A stretch of 8,285 nt of DNA from assembly GCA_035642125.1 (NCBI GenBank), contig DASQSZ010000266.1, forward strand, positions 1 to 8,285, given 5' to 3'. The position numbers were made by a program, and so were the translations under genes. Positions 1 through 5,880 of this stretch are shown piece by piece. The first letter of the stretch is position 1. Each line of letters begins with the position of its first letter. The stretch is from CALAED01 sp937891035. GTDB lineage: Bacteria; Actinomycetota; Actinomycetes; Streptosporangiales; Streptosporangiaceae. The notes under the pieces were generated by a model, which was not told the origin of the DNA, did not search any database, and worked only from the letters and a program-made list of their open reading frames with translations.

Positions 1-133
1 TGCCCTTTTGGTAAAGGGCAAGCAGCCGATCGCGACCCCCGTCGTACTCCCAGCTGAAGCGAGCCGCTCCCGTCACGGGCACGTTCCACGTGGCTCCCGG
101 CTCGACCGGGCTGACATATCGATCGGTCGTCAC
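1..133 (-). CDS. N-terminal fragment of a likely ferritin-like di-iron protein (runs off left edge)
   Basis: The minus strand is open from a GTG at 133 to the window edge, giving 44 codons and no stop. The product starts MTTDRYVSPVEP and contains ATWNVPVTG, ARFSWEYDGG, then RDRLLALYQKG. The ARF(S/T)WEY...GRDRLL.LY.KG pattern matches, from memory, the start of actinobacterial ferritin-like (acyl-ACP-desaturase/R2-like) di-iron proteins, just before their usual KQWD segment. The iron-ligand helices lie outside the window, so catalysis cannot be judged. A GAGGAGA ribosome site sits about 8-9 bases before the GTG. The frame is closed upstream by TAA at 166-164, so the start is well bounded. It lies 109 bp downstream of the LURP-one-like gene on the same strand and probably has its own promoter. 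I am fairly sure it is a gene and moderately sure of the family. Confidence 0.6.
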   Translation of the reverse strand, partial: MTTDRYVSPVEPGATWNVPVTGAARFSWEYDGGRDRLLALYQKG

Positions 134-155
134 AACGTCGGTCTCCTCGCCGGCG

Positions 156-189
156 GCTTTACTTTACATTTGGTCTTAGCACGTAAAGC
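156..189. promoter_or_regulatory. Inverted repeat GCTTTAC/GTAAAGC in an AT-rich island before the ferritin-like gene
   Basis: GCTTTAC at 156-162 and GTAAAGC at 183-189 are perfect 7-bp inverted arms with a 20-bp spacer. TTTAC is also repeated directly at 158-162 and 163-167. The island lies 23-56 bp upstream of the GTG at 133 and is much more AT-rich than its surroundings. TAAAGT read on the minus strand could serve as a -10 box, but I see no good -35. Promoter and/or operator is inferred from position and symmetry only. Confidence 0.35.
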
Positions 190-203
190 TTGACCCGTAC
201 AAG

Positions 204-229
204 GCCGGGCGACCAGCCCCGGACCCGGC
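204..229 (-). terminator. Possible GC-rich terminator after the LURP-one-like gene
   Basis: GCCGGG at 204-209 pairs with CCCGGC at 224-229. A shorter competing pair is CCGGG 205-209 with CCCGG 218-222. The structure begins 14 bases past the stop codon at 243. It has no U-tract, as is common for actinobacterial hairpins, so termination is inferred from position. Confidence 0.33.
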
Positions 230-242
230 GGGATGCGCGGGG

Positions 243-842
243 TCAGCGGCTCTGGAGGGCGTCGAGTCCGACGGCCTGCGCGATGACCAGCCGGCGATCG
301 AGCCGCGGGTCCCTGATGTCGACCACATAGCGGTCGCGCAGGCCGAACTTCTTGACCACGGAGAAGACGACCTGGTCGCCCGCCGTGAAGTCGAAGTGAT
401 AGGGCCAGGCGAACGGCAGGTTCTCGACGTAGGGGATGAAGTTCCAGATCCGCCGCAGGATCGCAACGAACTCGCTGCGCTCGGTGCCCGTCGTCACGCC
501 GAGGCCCGGCTGCTCCAGGTGCCATGTGGACCTGAGCAACGAGCGCCCGAAGTCCTTGCGGAAGTTGCCGATGGGCTGCCCGGTGTGGTCGATGATGTCG
601 TACGTCGAGGCCAGGTCGATCATCTTCCTGGCCCGGAACGCGGCCAGCACCGCCTGCTTGCTCGAGTCGGTGTAGAGCGTGACCTGTTCCCTGAACGCCA
701 TCCGCTTTTGCTGCGCGAAGGCGACGATCTCGCCCTCGGAGCCGTTCGGTCCCACGGTGTGCACCTCATACCGGTTGACCATGAACGTGATGCGCTGCCG
801 GATGAGCAGGCGCTGCTGCGCCTGGAGTTTCTCGAAATCCAT
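243..842 (-). CDS. LURP-one-related / scramblase-like (Tubby C-terminal-like fold) protein
   Basis: A 199-residue product with no signal peptide or transmembrane segment. It opens with MDFEKLQAQQRLLIRQRITFM. The following beta-strand-rich pattern is typical of the LURP-one/phospholipid-scramblase-like superfamily: a predicted strand around NRYEVH (24-29), FAQQKRMAFREQVTLYTD (42-59), a midpoint FRARKMIDLASTYDIID-TGQPIGNFRKDF (69-98), STWHLE (105-110), and a C-terminal VVDIRDPRLDRRLVIAQA (173-190). Length matches small bacterial members. In plants and eukaryotes the fold occurs in LOR and scramblase proteins; the bacterial role is not established, so I assign no reaction. The ribosome site before the ATG is weak (AGGCGG). 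The gene sits 101 bp downstream of the TetR gene on the same strand, with a dyad and a hairpin between, so it may be transcribed separately. Confidence 0.82.
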   Translation of the reverse strand: MDFEKLQAQQRLLIRQRITFMVNRYEVHTVGPNGSEGEIVAFAQQKRMAFREQVTLYTDSSKQAVLAAFRARKMIDLASTYDIIDHTGQPIGNFRKDFGRSLLRSTWHLEQPGLGVTTGTERSEFVAILRRIWNFIPYVENLPFAWPYHFDFTAGDQVVFSVVKKFGLRDRYVVDIRDPRLDRRLVIAQAVGLDALQSR

Positions 843-889
843 CGGGTCTACCGCCTGGGGTTTGGGGGGATCGAGAGGTATATGCGACG

Positions 890-902
890 TTCATCTGACG
901 AA
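890..902. promoter_or_regulatory. Imperfect dyad TTCATC-T-GACGAA upstream of the LURP-one-like gene
   Basis: A 13-bp element with six-base arms around a central T and one mismatched pair. It is 48-60 bp upstream of the ATG at 842, within the most AT-rich part of the TetR-LURP gap. TATACC on the minus strand (about 878-883) could be a -10 element, but no convincing -35 is present. This is a candidate operator or promoter element only; the adjacent TetR protein is one possible ligand. Confidence 0.28.
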
Positions 903-922
903 TTTGACGAGAAGGGTGTAGT

Positions 923-938
923 GCCCGGTTCCTCGGGC
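923..938 (-). terminator. Small hairpin immediately after the tetR stop
   Basis: GCCCG (923-927) and CGGGC (934-938) form a 5-bp stem, extendable by one G-T wobble, starting 5 bases past the TGA. There is no U-tract. It is a weak terminator candidate that would separate the regulator from the LURP-one-like gene. Confidence 0.33.
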
Positions 939-943
939 GGCAT

Positions 944-1570
944 TCAGGTGTCGAGCCGGCCGGCGAGATAGGCGTGGATGAGCCGTTCGGCCTCCGCGAC
1001 GATCTCGGGATCACCGGACGGATCGCGCCGGAACGCCAGCTTGAGCACCGCGTCGGCGGCCTCCACCGAGATGGTCAGGACGCGGGCCAGCTTGGCCGAA
1101 TCGGCCACGCCGAACAGATCCACGACCAGGCCGCGCAGCCGATCGGCGACGACGGTGTTGTTGTCGGCGGACACGTCGAGGAGATGCAGGTCGGCCACGT
1201 CGCCGAAGCGGAGGACGCGAAACCCGGGCACGGTGCGATGCATGTCGACGAAGATCTCGATGACCGCCCCGACCGTGTCCGACCAGTGCGCGAAGTCGCC
1301 GTCGGCCATGAGCCGCGTCACCCGTTCGACGAACAGGTCCAGGTTGCGCAGCGCCAAGGCCTGCGCGACCGCCCGCTTGTCGGGAAAGAACTGGTAGACG
1401 GAGCCGATCGCCACCTCCGCCCGCTGGGCGATGCGGGTGGTCGACAAGCCGTCATATCCGGCCTCATCGAGGATCTCCGCGCAGGCGTCGAGCATGCGCT
1501 GCACGCGTTCGGCGCTGCGCCGCTGAGCCGGGCGTCGCCGCAAGGGAGTACGGATCTCCGTCACGCCCAC
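944..1570 (-). CDS. TetR/AcrR-family transcriptional regulator
   Basis: A 208-residue protein with an N-terminal TetR helix-turn-helix: an Arg-rich lead (10-25), helix 1 RMLDACAEILDEAGYDGLS (about 25-43), then TTRIAQRAEVAIGSVYQFFPDKRAVAQAL (44-72), where SVYQFFPDK is the recognition-helix signature. The C-terminal ligand and dimerisation half (about 75-208) is generic, so the inducer cannot be named. I prefer the GTG at 1570 because GGGGGAT lies about 5 bases upstream. A second in-frame GTG at 1564 would sit too far from it. The hydrolase-SDR gene is on the same strand 216 bp upstream, and a strong hairpin separates them. The TACA/TGTA dyad just before the start would suit autoregulation, and the larger dyad before the hydrolase-SDR gene is another possible target. 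Both assignments are inference. Confidence 0.93.
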   Translation of the reverse strand: MGVTEIRTPLRRRPAQRRSAERVQRMLDACAEILDEAGYDGLSTTRIAQRAEVAIGSVYQFFPDKRAVAQALALRNLDLFVERVTRLMADGDFAHWSDTVGAVIEIFVDMHRTVPGFRVLRFGDVADLHLLDVSADNNTVVADRLRGLVVDLFGVADSAKLARVLTISVEAADAVLKLAFRRDPSGDPEIVAEAERLIHAYLAGRLDT

Positions 1571-1581
1571 ATCATCCCCCG

Positions 1582-1594
1582 TACACGGCTTGTA
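1582..1594. promoter_or_regulatory. TACA-N5-TGTA dyad just upstream of the tetR start
   Basis: TACA at 1582-1585 and TGTA at 1591-1594 flank CGGCT. The dyad starts 12 bp before the GTG, adjacent to the ribosome site. TetR regulators often bind such dyads at their own promoters. With only four-base arms this could be chance. No clear -10/-35 pair is visible, although the stretch 1600-1645 is AT-richer than average. Confidence 0.28.
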
Positions 1595-1704
1595 TGCGCA
1601 CCGCTCGTATTCGCCAGACTACATATTTCGCGTGACTTTTCGTCCGACTTCTTGGGCGACGCGAGAATGGCGTGCCGGGCACGGACCGAGGGCATGAGCG
1701 TCCG

Positions 1705-1738
1705 CCGGCCCCGGGGGCGCCACCCCGGTGCGGGCCGG
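1705..1738 (-). terminator. Strong GC-rich hairpin downstream of the hydrolase-SDR gene
   Basis: An outer stem CCGGCC (1705-1710) with GGCCGG (1733-1738) is continued by an inner stem CCGGGG (1711-1716) with CCCCGG (1723-1728). The loop is GCGCCA, and TGCG bulges on one side. That gives about 12 paired bases, mostly G-C, starting 49 bases past the stop at 1787. No U-tract follows. It is a plausible terminator between this gene and tetR. Confidence 0.48.
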
Positions 1739-1786
1739 GCGCATAGGGCGCTGGACGTGGGCCGCCGGCCATAGACCACCCGGTCA

Positions 1787-3658
1787 TCACCCGCGCTCGC
1801 GGCCACCGCTCCAGGCGGCCGGCCGGTCCGTCGAGGCGAGGCGGCGCGACAGGATCGACAGCACGCGGTTCGCGGCGGGCGAGAGCCGCGACAGCGCCCG
1901 GCTCACGTGCGCCTCGGCGGCCACGGGCACGACCGGGCGGTCGTCGAGCACCGCCCGCATGATCGCCAAAGCCACCTTCTCCGGCGGGTAACCGCGGCGC
2001 ACGACCATGCGCTTGGCCCGCTCGCGCAGCTTGTCCACTTCCTCAGTGGAGATGCCGACATAGCGGGTATTCGCCGTGATCGGCGTGTTGATGATGCCGG
2101 GACAGATGGCGCTGACACCGATGCCGTGCTCGGCGAGTTCGAGCCGCAGGCACTCGCTGAGCTGCAGTACGGCAGCCTTGGTCGCGGCGTAGGCGGCGAA
2201 GGTGGCGGACGGCGAGTACGCCGCCATCGAGGAGATGTTCACCAGGTGGCCGCCCTGACCGCGCTCGACCATCTGGCGCCCGAACAGCCGGCACCCGCGA
2301 TAGACGCCGTCCAGGTTGATCGCGCGGATCTGGCCCCAGTCGTCCTCCGTGGTGTCGAGCAGGAAGCCGCCGAGGCCGACCCCGGCGTTGTTCACGACGA
2401 CGTCCGGCACGCCGTGGGAGTCCCGTACCCAGGCGGCGAACCGCGCCATCGCGTCGGCGTCGGCCACGTCGACCTGGTAGTCGTAGGCCGTGCCGCCCTG
2501 ACCGCCGATGCCTTCGGCCGTGTGCTTGGCCGCCGCCCCGTCGATGTCGGCGACGACCACGCGGGCGCCGTTGGCGGCGAAGCCGTACGCGGTGGCCCGG
2601 CCGATCCCGCTGCCGGCTCCGGTCACCACCACGAGCTGGGAGTCGAACGGGCCGCCCTGGTACGACCGCAAGGGGGTGACCGCCTCCACCGCGTCGACGA
2701 ACTCGGTGATCCACCGGCTCAGCAGCTCAGGATGGGTGAGCTGGATCCAGTGACCGGCCGGGGCCTGCCGCACCCAGGCCTGATCGGCCCACTCGGCATG
2801 CGCCCGGGCCACCTCGGGCGACAGGTAGCGGTCGCGCGTCGCCACCACGACCTGCACGGGCGTGGCGACCCTGGGCGGCCGCGCGCCGCCGGCGCCACCG
2901 CCGCCGGCGCGACCTCGGGCGTGGGCGCGAGCGCGGTGGCTGTCGCGCGGTCCGAGGCGCCCCCGCATCATGTTGGCGCGGTAAAGGTTGAGCCCGGTGA
3001 GCGCGTCGCGCTCGAAGGTGGGGGCCGGATGCCAGGCGCGCGGCCGTACGCCCTGGCGGCGCAGTGTGCGTTCCCAGCCGCGCCGGCCGACGGCGCGGAC
3101 CGCGAGCTCCGGCAGGACCGGCGCCTGAAAGAAGCCGATATATGAGGACTTGGCCAGCTGGCCGGCGGCCGCCAGCCGGCCACTCGCTCCGCGCTCCTTG
3201 ATCCGGTCGAGGCACGCGGACAGATGCTCGAGGCTGACTCCGCCGGTGGAGGTGAACGACGCGATCCTGTCGCGGGTCGACGGCGCGGTCACCGCCGCCC
3301 AGCCTTGCAGGGCGCCCCAGTCGTGCCCGACGATGTGGACCGGCCGGCCGTCGGGGCGCACCGCGTCGAGGACCGCGACGAGGTCGCCGAGCAGGCTCGG
3401 CATCGCGTAGCCGCCGGGGTCCGGCCGTACCCCCTCCGTCGTCTTGGCCCAGCCCGCCCGCGGCGGGGTGGACGCGCCGGCGCCCCTGATGTCGTAGGCG
3501 ACGACGTGGAACCGAGCCGCGAGCCGTTCGGCCACCTCGGTCCAGACGGCGCTGGTGTCCGGATAGCCGTGCAGCAGCACAACGGCCGGGCGATCAGGCT
3601 CTCCCCACTCCCGTACGGCTAGCTCGACCTCGCCCGACTCGACCCGGCGCTCTCGCAT
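1787..3658 (-). CDS. Alpha/beta-hydrolase (epoxide-hydrolase-like) fused to short-chain dehydrogenase, EphD-like
   Basis: A 623-residue two-domain enzyme. Residues about 10-330 are an alpha/beta-hydrolase of epoxide-hydrolase type: HGYP oxyanion motif (30-33), nucleophile elbow GHDWGA with Asp113, cap-domain Tyr173 and the NLYR motif (Tyr226), probable acid Asp276 (TRDRY) and His303 (GHW). Asp rather than Ser as nucleophile favours epoxide hydrolase. Residues about 340-585 are a classical SDR: TGAGSGIG (346-353), Asp371 suggesting NAD(H) preference, NNAG (423-426), Asn448, Ser477 and Tyr490-xxx-Lys494, all intact. The architecture is that of Mycobacterium tuberculosis EphD (Rv2214c), linked to modification of mycolic acids; the substrate here is unknown. 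The ATG at 3658 follows GAGGAGG by about 10 bases. Residues about 235-263 are an Arg/Gly/Ala-rich insertion not expected in the fold. Two tandem TGA codons end the gene. Confidence 0.94.
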   Translation of the reverse strand: MRERRVESGEVELAVREWGEPDRPAVVLLHGYPDTSAVWTEVAERLAARFHVVAYDIRGAGASTPPRAGWAKTTEGVRPDPGGYAMPSLLGDLVAVLDAVRPDGRPVHIVGHDWGALQGWAAVTAPSTRDRIASFTSTGGVSLEHLSACLDRIKERGASGRLAAAGQLAKSSYIGFFQAPVLPELAVRAVGRRGWERTLRRQGVRPRAWHPAPTFERDALTGLNLYRANMMRGRLGPRDSHRARAHARGRAGGGGAGGARPPRVATPVQVVVATRDRYLSPEVARAHAEWADQAWVRQAPAGHWIQLTHPELLSRWITEFVDAVEAVTPLRSYQGGPFDSQLVVVTGAGSGIGRATAYGFAANGARVVVADIDGAAAKHTAEGIGGQGGTAYDYQVDVADADAMARFAAWVRDSHGVPDVVVNNAGVGLGGFLLDTTEDDWGQIRAINLDGVYRGCRLFGRQMVERGQGGHLVNISSMAAYSPSATFAAYAATKAAVLQLSECLRLELAEHGIGVSAICPGIINTPITANTRYVGISTEEVDKLRERAKRMVVRRGYPPEKVALAIMRAVLDDRPVVPVAAEAHVSRALSRLSPAANRVLSILSRRLASTDRPAAWSGGRERG

Positions 3659-3703
3659 GCCCTCATGCCCTCCTCACCCGCCGCACCGGCGACCCGCCGC
3701 GAC

Positions 3704-3730
3704 CTGGGAAGGTGCTGAACACCCTCCCAG
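3704..3730. promoter_or_regulatory. 27-bp dyad upstream of the hydrolase-SDR gene (candidate operator)
   Basis: The left arm CTGGGAAGGTG (3704-3714) and right arm CACCCTCCCAG (3720-3730) are inverted repeats, matching at 10 of 11 pairs, separated by CTGAA. The dyad sits 46-72 bp upstream of the ATG, where an operator or 5'-leader hairpin would be expected. Arm length and spacing fit a dimeric repressor site (TetR, GntR or MarR class). No close second copy is visible in the window. A transcribed hairpin is the main alternative. No confident -10/-35 pair is seen. Confidence 0.48.
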
Positions 3731-3820
3731 CGCTCTCCTTGTGACCGTACGCGTTCGTGGCCAGGCGTCCAGGGCCCACCCGGCCGGTCGAGTCGCCCCG
3801 GCTGGTCGAGTCGTTCGTGA

Positions 3821-3857
3821 CCCGTCGGGCCGACGGGCCGACGGGGCCGGGACGGGT
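3821..3857 (-). terminator. Hairpin terminator downstream of capA
   Basis: CCCGTCG (3821-3827) pairs perfectly with CGACGGG (3831-3837) around a GGC loop. A competing longer pairing joins ACCCGTC (3820-3826) with GACGGGT (3851-3857). The block contains two tandem copies of GGGCCGAC (3827-3842). It begins 2 bases past the capA stop, with the compact stem 22 bases past it. It lacks a U-tract, but stem quality and position make termination likely. Confidence 0.55.
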
Positions 3858-3858
3858 G

Positions 3859-4941
3859 CTACGGGGTGGCGGTGAGATTGGTGCAGCGGCGCAGCCCGGA
3901 CCAGCGCCGGTGCTCGGCGGCGCTCGCGGAGCCGGTGAGCAGGCGGGGCAGGCCGCCCACGACGCGGGCCGGCTTCCACTTCACCTTGAGCACCTTGCGG
4001 CCCTGAAGCTGCAACAGCAGGACCCCGGAGTTGGCGGTGGCGCCATGCGCCGAGGAGAAGACGAAGTTGCCCAGGCCGTAATGGACGTACCGGCCACGCA
4101 GGAAGCCGCCGGCGAGCGGTACGTGGGCGTGGCCGCCGACCACGACGTCGGCCCCGGCGGCGATCAGTTGCCTGGCGAGCGTCTCCTGCCGGGGCAGCGG
4201 GCACTCGCGCAGTTCCTGACCCCAGTGGAGATAGACGATGACGGCGTCGGCGCCGCGACGGGCCTGCCGGACGGCCTGCACCATGCGCGGCACGATCTTG
4301 GCGGAGGCCAGCCCGCCCTTCGCGTCGGTCGCCGTCCATGCCGGGATCAGGTGGTCGTCGAGCACCTGGGTGGCGCCGAGCACGGCCAGCCGGGTGCCGC
4401 GTACCGTCACGCGGTACGGCCGGTATGCCTCGGCCGCGTTCCTGCCGATCCCGACGGTCGGGAAGCGGCTGCGTTTACTGGCGGCGAGCGAGTCACGCAA
4501 TCCCGCCTCCATGAAATCCATGCCGTGGTTGTTCGCCATGGACACCACGTCGACCCCCGCCGCCTTGAGCGCGGCGAAGGCGGAGCTTGGGGCGCGGAAG
4601 AGAAACTCCTTGCCCGGCGCGGGGCTGCCGTCCGTCGTGATGGCGGTCTCGAGATTGACCATGGAGAAGTCGGCGGCCCGTAGCGTCCTCGCGATCGGCC
4701 CAAGCGCGGTGCGGGGGTTGGCCAGCCGGGCGCGCAGCGAGCCTTCGAAGTGCACGTCGCCGCCGAAGGCGAGGATGATCGGCTGCTTCGCCGCAGGCGA
4801 CGTGGGCGCGGGCGGCTTCGACGTCGCACCGGAGGGCGGGGTGTCGCCGACGGCCGCCGAGTTGCCCTCGCCGCTGCTGCACGCCGCGGCGAGCAGCATG
4901 ACGCCGGCCAGCGCCGATCCCAAGGCCATGTTCCTGCGCAC
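3859..4941 (-). CDS. CapA-family (PGA_cap) metallophosphatase lipoprotein
   Basis: From the GTG at 4941 the product has 360 residues. A lipoprotein signal peptide (basic RR, then a hydrophobic run LAGVMLLAAA) ends at lipobox Cys21, so the protein should be anchored outside the membrane. A Ser/Thr/Pro-rich linker (about 22-53) leads into the CapA domain, which has all the expected metal-site motifs: GGDVHFEGS (Asp62), NLE (96-98), NNHGMD (137-142), YLHWGQE (His239), GGHAH (His271, His273) and GLGNF (289-293). The family is related to calcineurin-type phosphoesterases and is named for poly-gamma-glutamate capsule synthesis. No capB/capC partner is present, so cell-envelope phosphoesterase is as far as I go. 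The frame is open further upstream to 5340, but that extension lacks a start that fits. It is divergent from furA. Confidence 0.92.
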   Translation of the reverse strand: MRRNMALGSALAGVMLLAAACSSGEGNSAAVGDTPPSGATSKPPAPTSPAAKQPIILAFGGDVHFEGSLRARLANPRTALGPIARTLRAADFSMVNLETAITTDGSPAPGKEFLFRAPSSAFAALKAAGVDVVSMANNHGMDFMEAGLRDSLAASKRSRFPTVGIGRNAAEAYRPYRVTVRGTRLAVLGATQVLDDHLIPAWTATDAKGGLASAKIVPRMVQAVRQARRGADAVIVYLHWGQELRECPLPRQETLARQLIAAGADVVVGGHAHVPLAGGFLRGRYVHYGLGNFVFSSAHGATANSGVLLLQLQGRKVLKVKWKPARVVGGLPRLLTGSASAAEHRRWSGLRRCTNLTATP

Positions 4942-4949
4942 GCGGCACA

Positions 4950-4958
4950 CCCCTCCCC
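4950..4958 (-). promoter_or_regulatory. Ribosome binding site that decides the capA start
   Basis: Read on the minus strand, GGGGAGGGG ends 8 bases before the GTG at 4941. A GTG at 4950 overlaps the site itself, and the ATG at 4929 is 20 bases away. The GTG at 4941 is therefore the best start, and it also supplies the two arginines of the signal peptide. Confidence 0.65.
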
Positions 4959-5218
4959 TGTGGAAAAGATCCGGGAGGCCAGGATGGCACGTCCCCGCGC
5001 GCGAGTGGGCCGAACAACGCCCGTACGGCCCGAACCCGCCGCCTCCGAGGCACCGGGCCAAGCGCGGTCGGACGCTCACGACCCGGCGGCGGGAACGATG
5101 CGCGCCCCGTCCCCGCCGACGATTCCCTTTGCCCGACTCATGCGGTTTTAGCAACTCATATGCCGAAAAGGCGGGGCGACGACGTATCGGTGGCCGGCCC
5201 CGCGCCGCTCGTCGGACC

Positions 5219-5264
5219 AGTCGTTTAATTGACTGAATCGTGTTTATGTTCCTATGTTGAGCGC
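5219..5264 (+). promoter_or_regulatory. furA promoter with overlapping AT-rich dyad; likely leaderless transcript
   Basis: TTGACT (5229-5234) and TATGTT (5253-5258), 18 bp apart, form a good vegetative-type promoter. The expected start of transcription, about 7 bases past the -10, is the G of the GTG at 5265. No Shine-Dalgarno sequence precedes that GTG, which agrees with a leaderless mRNA. An imperfect 16-bp dyad, AGTC-GT-TTAA-TT-GACT (5219-5234), overlaps the -35 box. Mycobacterial FurA is known to autoregulate through an AT-rich site at the same place, so this is a candidate FurA operator. Confidence 0.65.
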
Positions 5265-5699
5265 GTGACCGCTGCACAGCCGGGCCCGCGCGTCGCAGCC
5301 GACGCGCTGCGAAGCGCGGGCCTGCGCGTGACGGCCGCACGGATCGCGATCCTTGAGACCGTACGGGCGGGTGATCACCTCGGCGCCGAGGCCATCGCCG
5401 ACGGCGTACGCGAACGGGTGGGGCACGTGTCCACCCAGGCCGTGTACGAGGCGCTCAACGCACTCACCGCCACCGGCCTGATCCGTCGCATCGAACCCGC
5501 CGGCAGCCCGGCACGCTATGAGGGCCGCATCGGCGACAACCACCACCATCTGGTGTGTCGTCTTTGTGGATCGGTCAGCGACGTCGACTGCGTCGTGGGC
5601 GACGCGCCCTGCCTCGACCCGGCCGACGCCGCCGGCTACCTGGTAGACGAGGCCGACGTCACGTTCTGGGGAATCTGTCCGGACTGCCGCGGCGCCTGA
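5265..5699 (+). CDS. furA: Fur-family redox/metal regulator, FurA/CatR-like
   Basis: A 144-residue product from the GTG at 5265. The winged-helix DNA-binding domain covers about 10-85: LRVTAARIAILETV, the recognition region VSTQAVYEALNALTATGLIRRI (55-76), and ARYEGRIGDNHHHLVC. The C-terminal dimerisation and metal domain has His93-95 and two CxxC pairs (Cys98/Cys101 and Cys138/Cys141), as in mycobacterial FurA, which it closely resembles from memory, including the DVDC-VGDAPCL segment and the ending WGICPDC. Such proteins repress catalase-peroxidase genes and themselves, and respond to peroxide through metal/thiol chemistry. The usual partner katG is not downstream here; a hairpin, a repeat array and a convergent operon follow. 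An upstream TTG at 5229 would extend the protein, but it coincides with the -35 box and has no ribosome site. Confidence 0.93.
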   Translation: MTAAQPGPRVAADALRSAGLRVTAARIAILETVRAGDHLGAEAIADGVRERVGHVSTQAVYEALNALTATGLIRRIEPAGSPARYEGRIGDNHHHLVCRLCGSVSDVDCVVGDAPCLDPADAAGYLVDEADVTFWGICPDCRGA

Positions 5700-5730
5700 C
5701 CTCGGCACCGGCACCGGCCTGAGCATCGAA

Positions 5731-5749
5731 GGCGGCCGACCCGGCCGCC
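5731..5749 (+). terminator. Hairpin terminator after furA
   Basis: GGCGGCCG (5731-5738) and CGGCCGCC (5742-5749) are perfect 8-bp inverted arms around an ACC loop, 32 bases after the furA stop. All stem pairs are G-C. There is no U-tract, as usual for actinobacteria. Because its transcript ends here, furA appears monocistronic. Confidence 0.65.
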
Positions 5750-5880
5750 GATCGTGATCTCATCCGACGAGGTGCCCCGGCGCCCCCACGATGCGCATGA
5801 CGCCGCACGGGATGCGCGGCGCGCGGATGCGGAGGGCGGGGAAACCGTGCGCGGTCACCTCGGCACCGCGGGACGGCGAC

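Larger units (their letters stand above)
4942..5264. other. Divergent intergenic region between capA and furA
   Basis: A 323-bp region with no gene I can support. The furA-proximal end holds that gene's promoter and dyad (separate entry). Around 5140-5175 is an AT-richer segment (including CATATG, and GCC-GAAAA-GGC read on the plus strand) that may carry the capA promoter, but I cannot fit a convincing -35/-10 pair on the minus strand. The rest is GC-rich and unremarkable. If capA starts transcription near 5150, its leader would be about 200 bases long. Confidence 0.5.

Noticed and set aside
1..20. Perfect hairpin TGCCCTTT-TGGT-AAAGGGCA that looks like a terminator
   Set aside because: It lies inside the coding sequence of the minus-strand partial gene (encoding LYQKG), so the symmetry is most likely incidental.
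2870..2955. Pair of compensating frameshifts in the hydrolase domain
   Set aside because: The other two minus-strand frames over this stretch do not give a better family match, and the gene stays in frame on both sides, so an in-frame insertion is simpler.
1907..3145. Long plus-strand open frame of 412 codons opposite the hydrolase-SDR gene
   Set aside because: It is the antisense shadow of a high-GC gene with intact catalytic motifs on the minus strand; the product resembles no family I know.
3859..4941. Poly-gamma-glutamate capsule locus
   Set aside because: Only the CapA-type phosphoesterase is present; no CapB ligase or CapC/CapD homologue is in the window.
5229..5264. TTG start for furA giving 12 extra residues
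   Set aside because: The TTG is part of the -35 box of a good promoter, there is no ribosome site, and the extra residues are not expected from FurA homologues.
4942..5340. N-terminal extension of the capA frame by more than 130 residues
   Set aside because: The extension is Arg-rich without family similarity, lies upstream of a clear ribosome site and signal peptide, and runs through the furA promoter and coding sequence.
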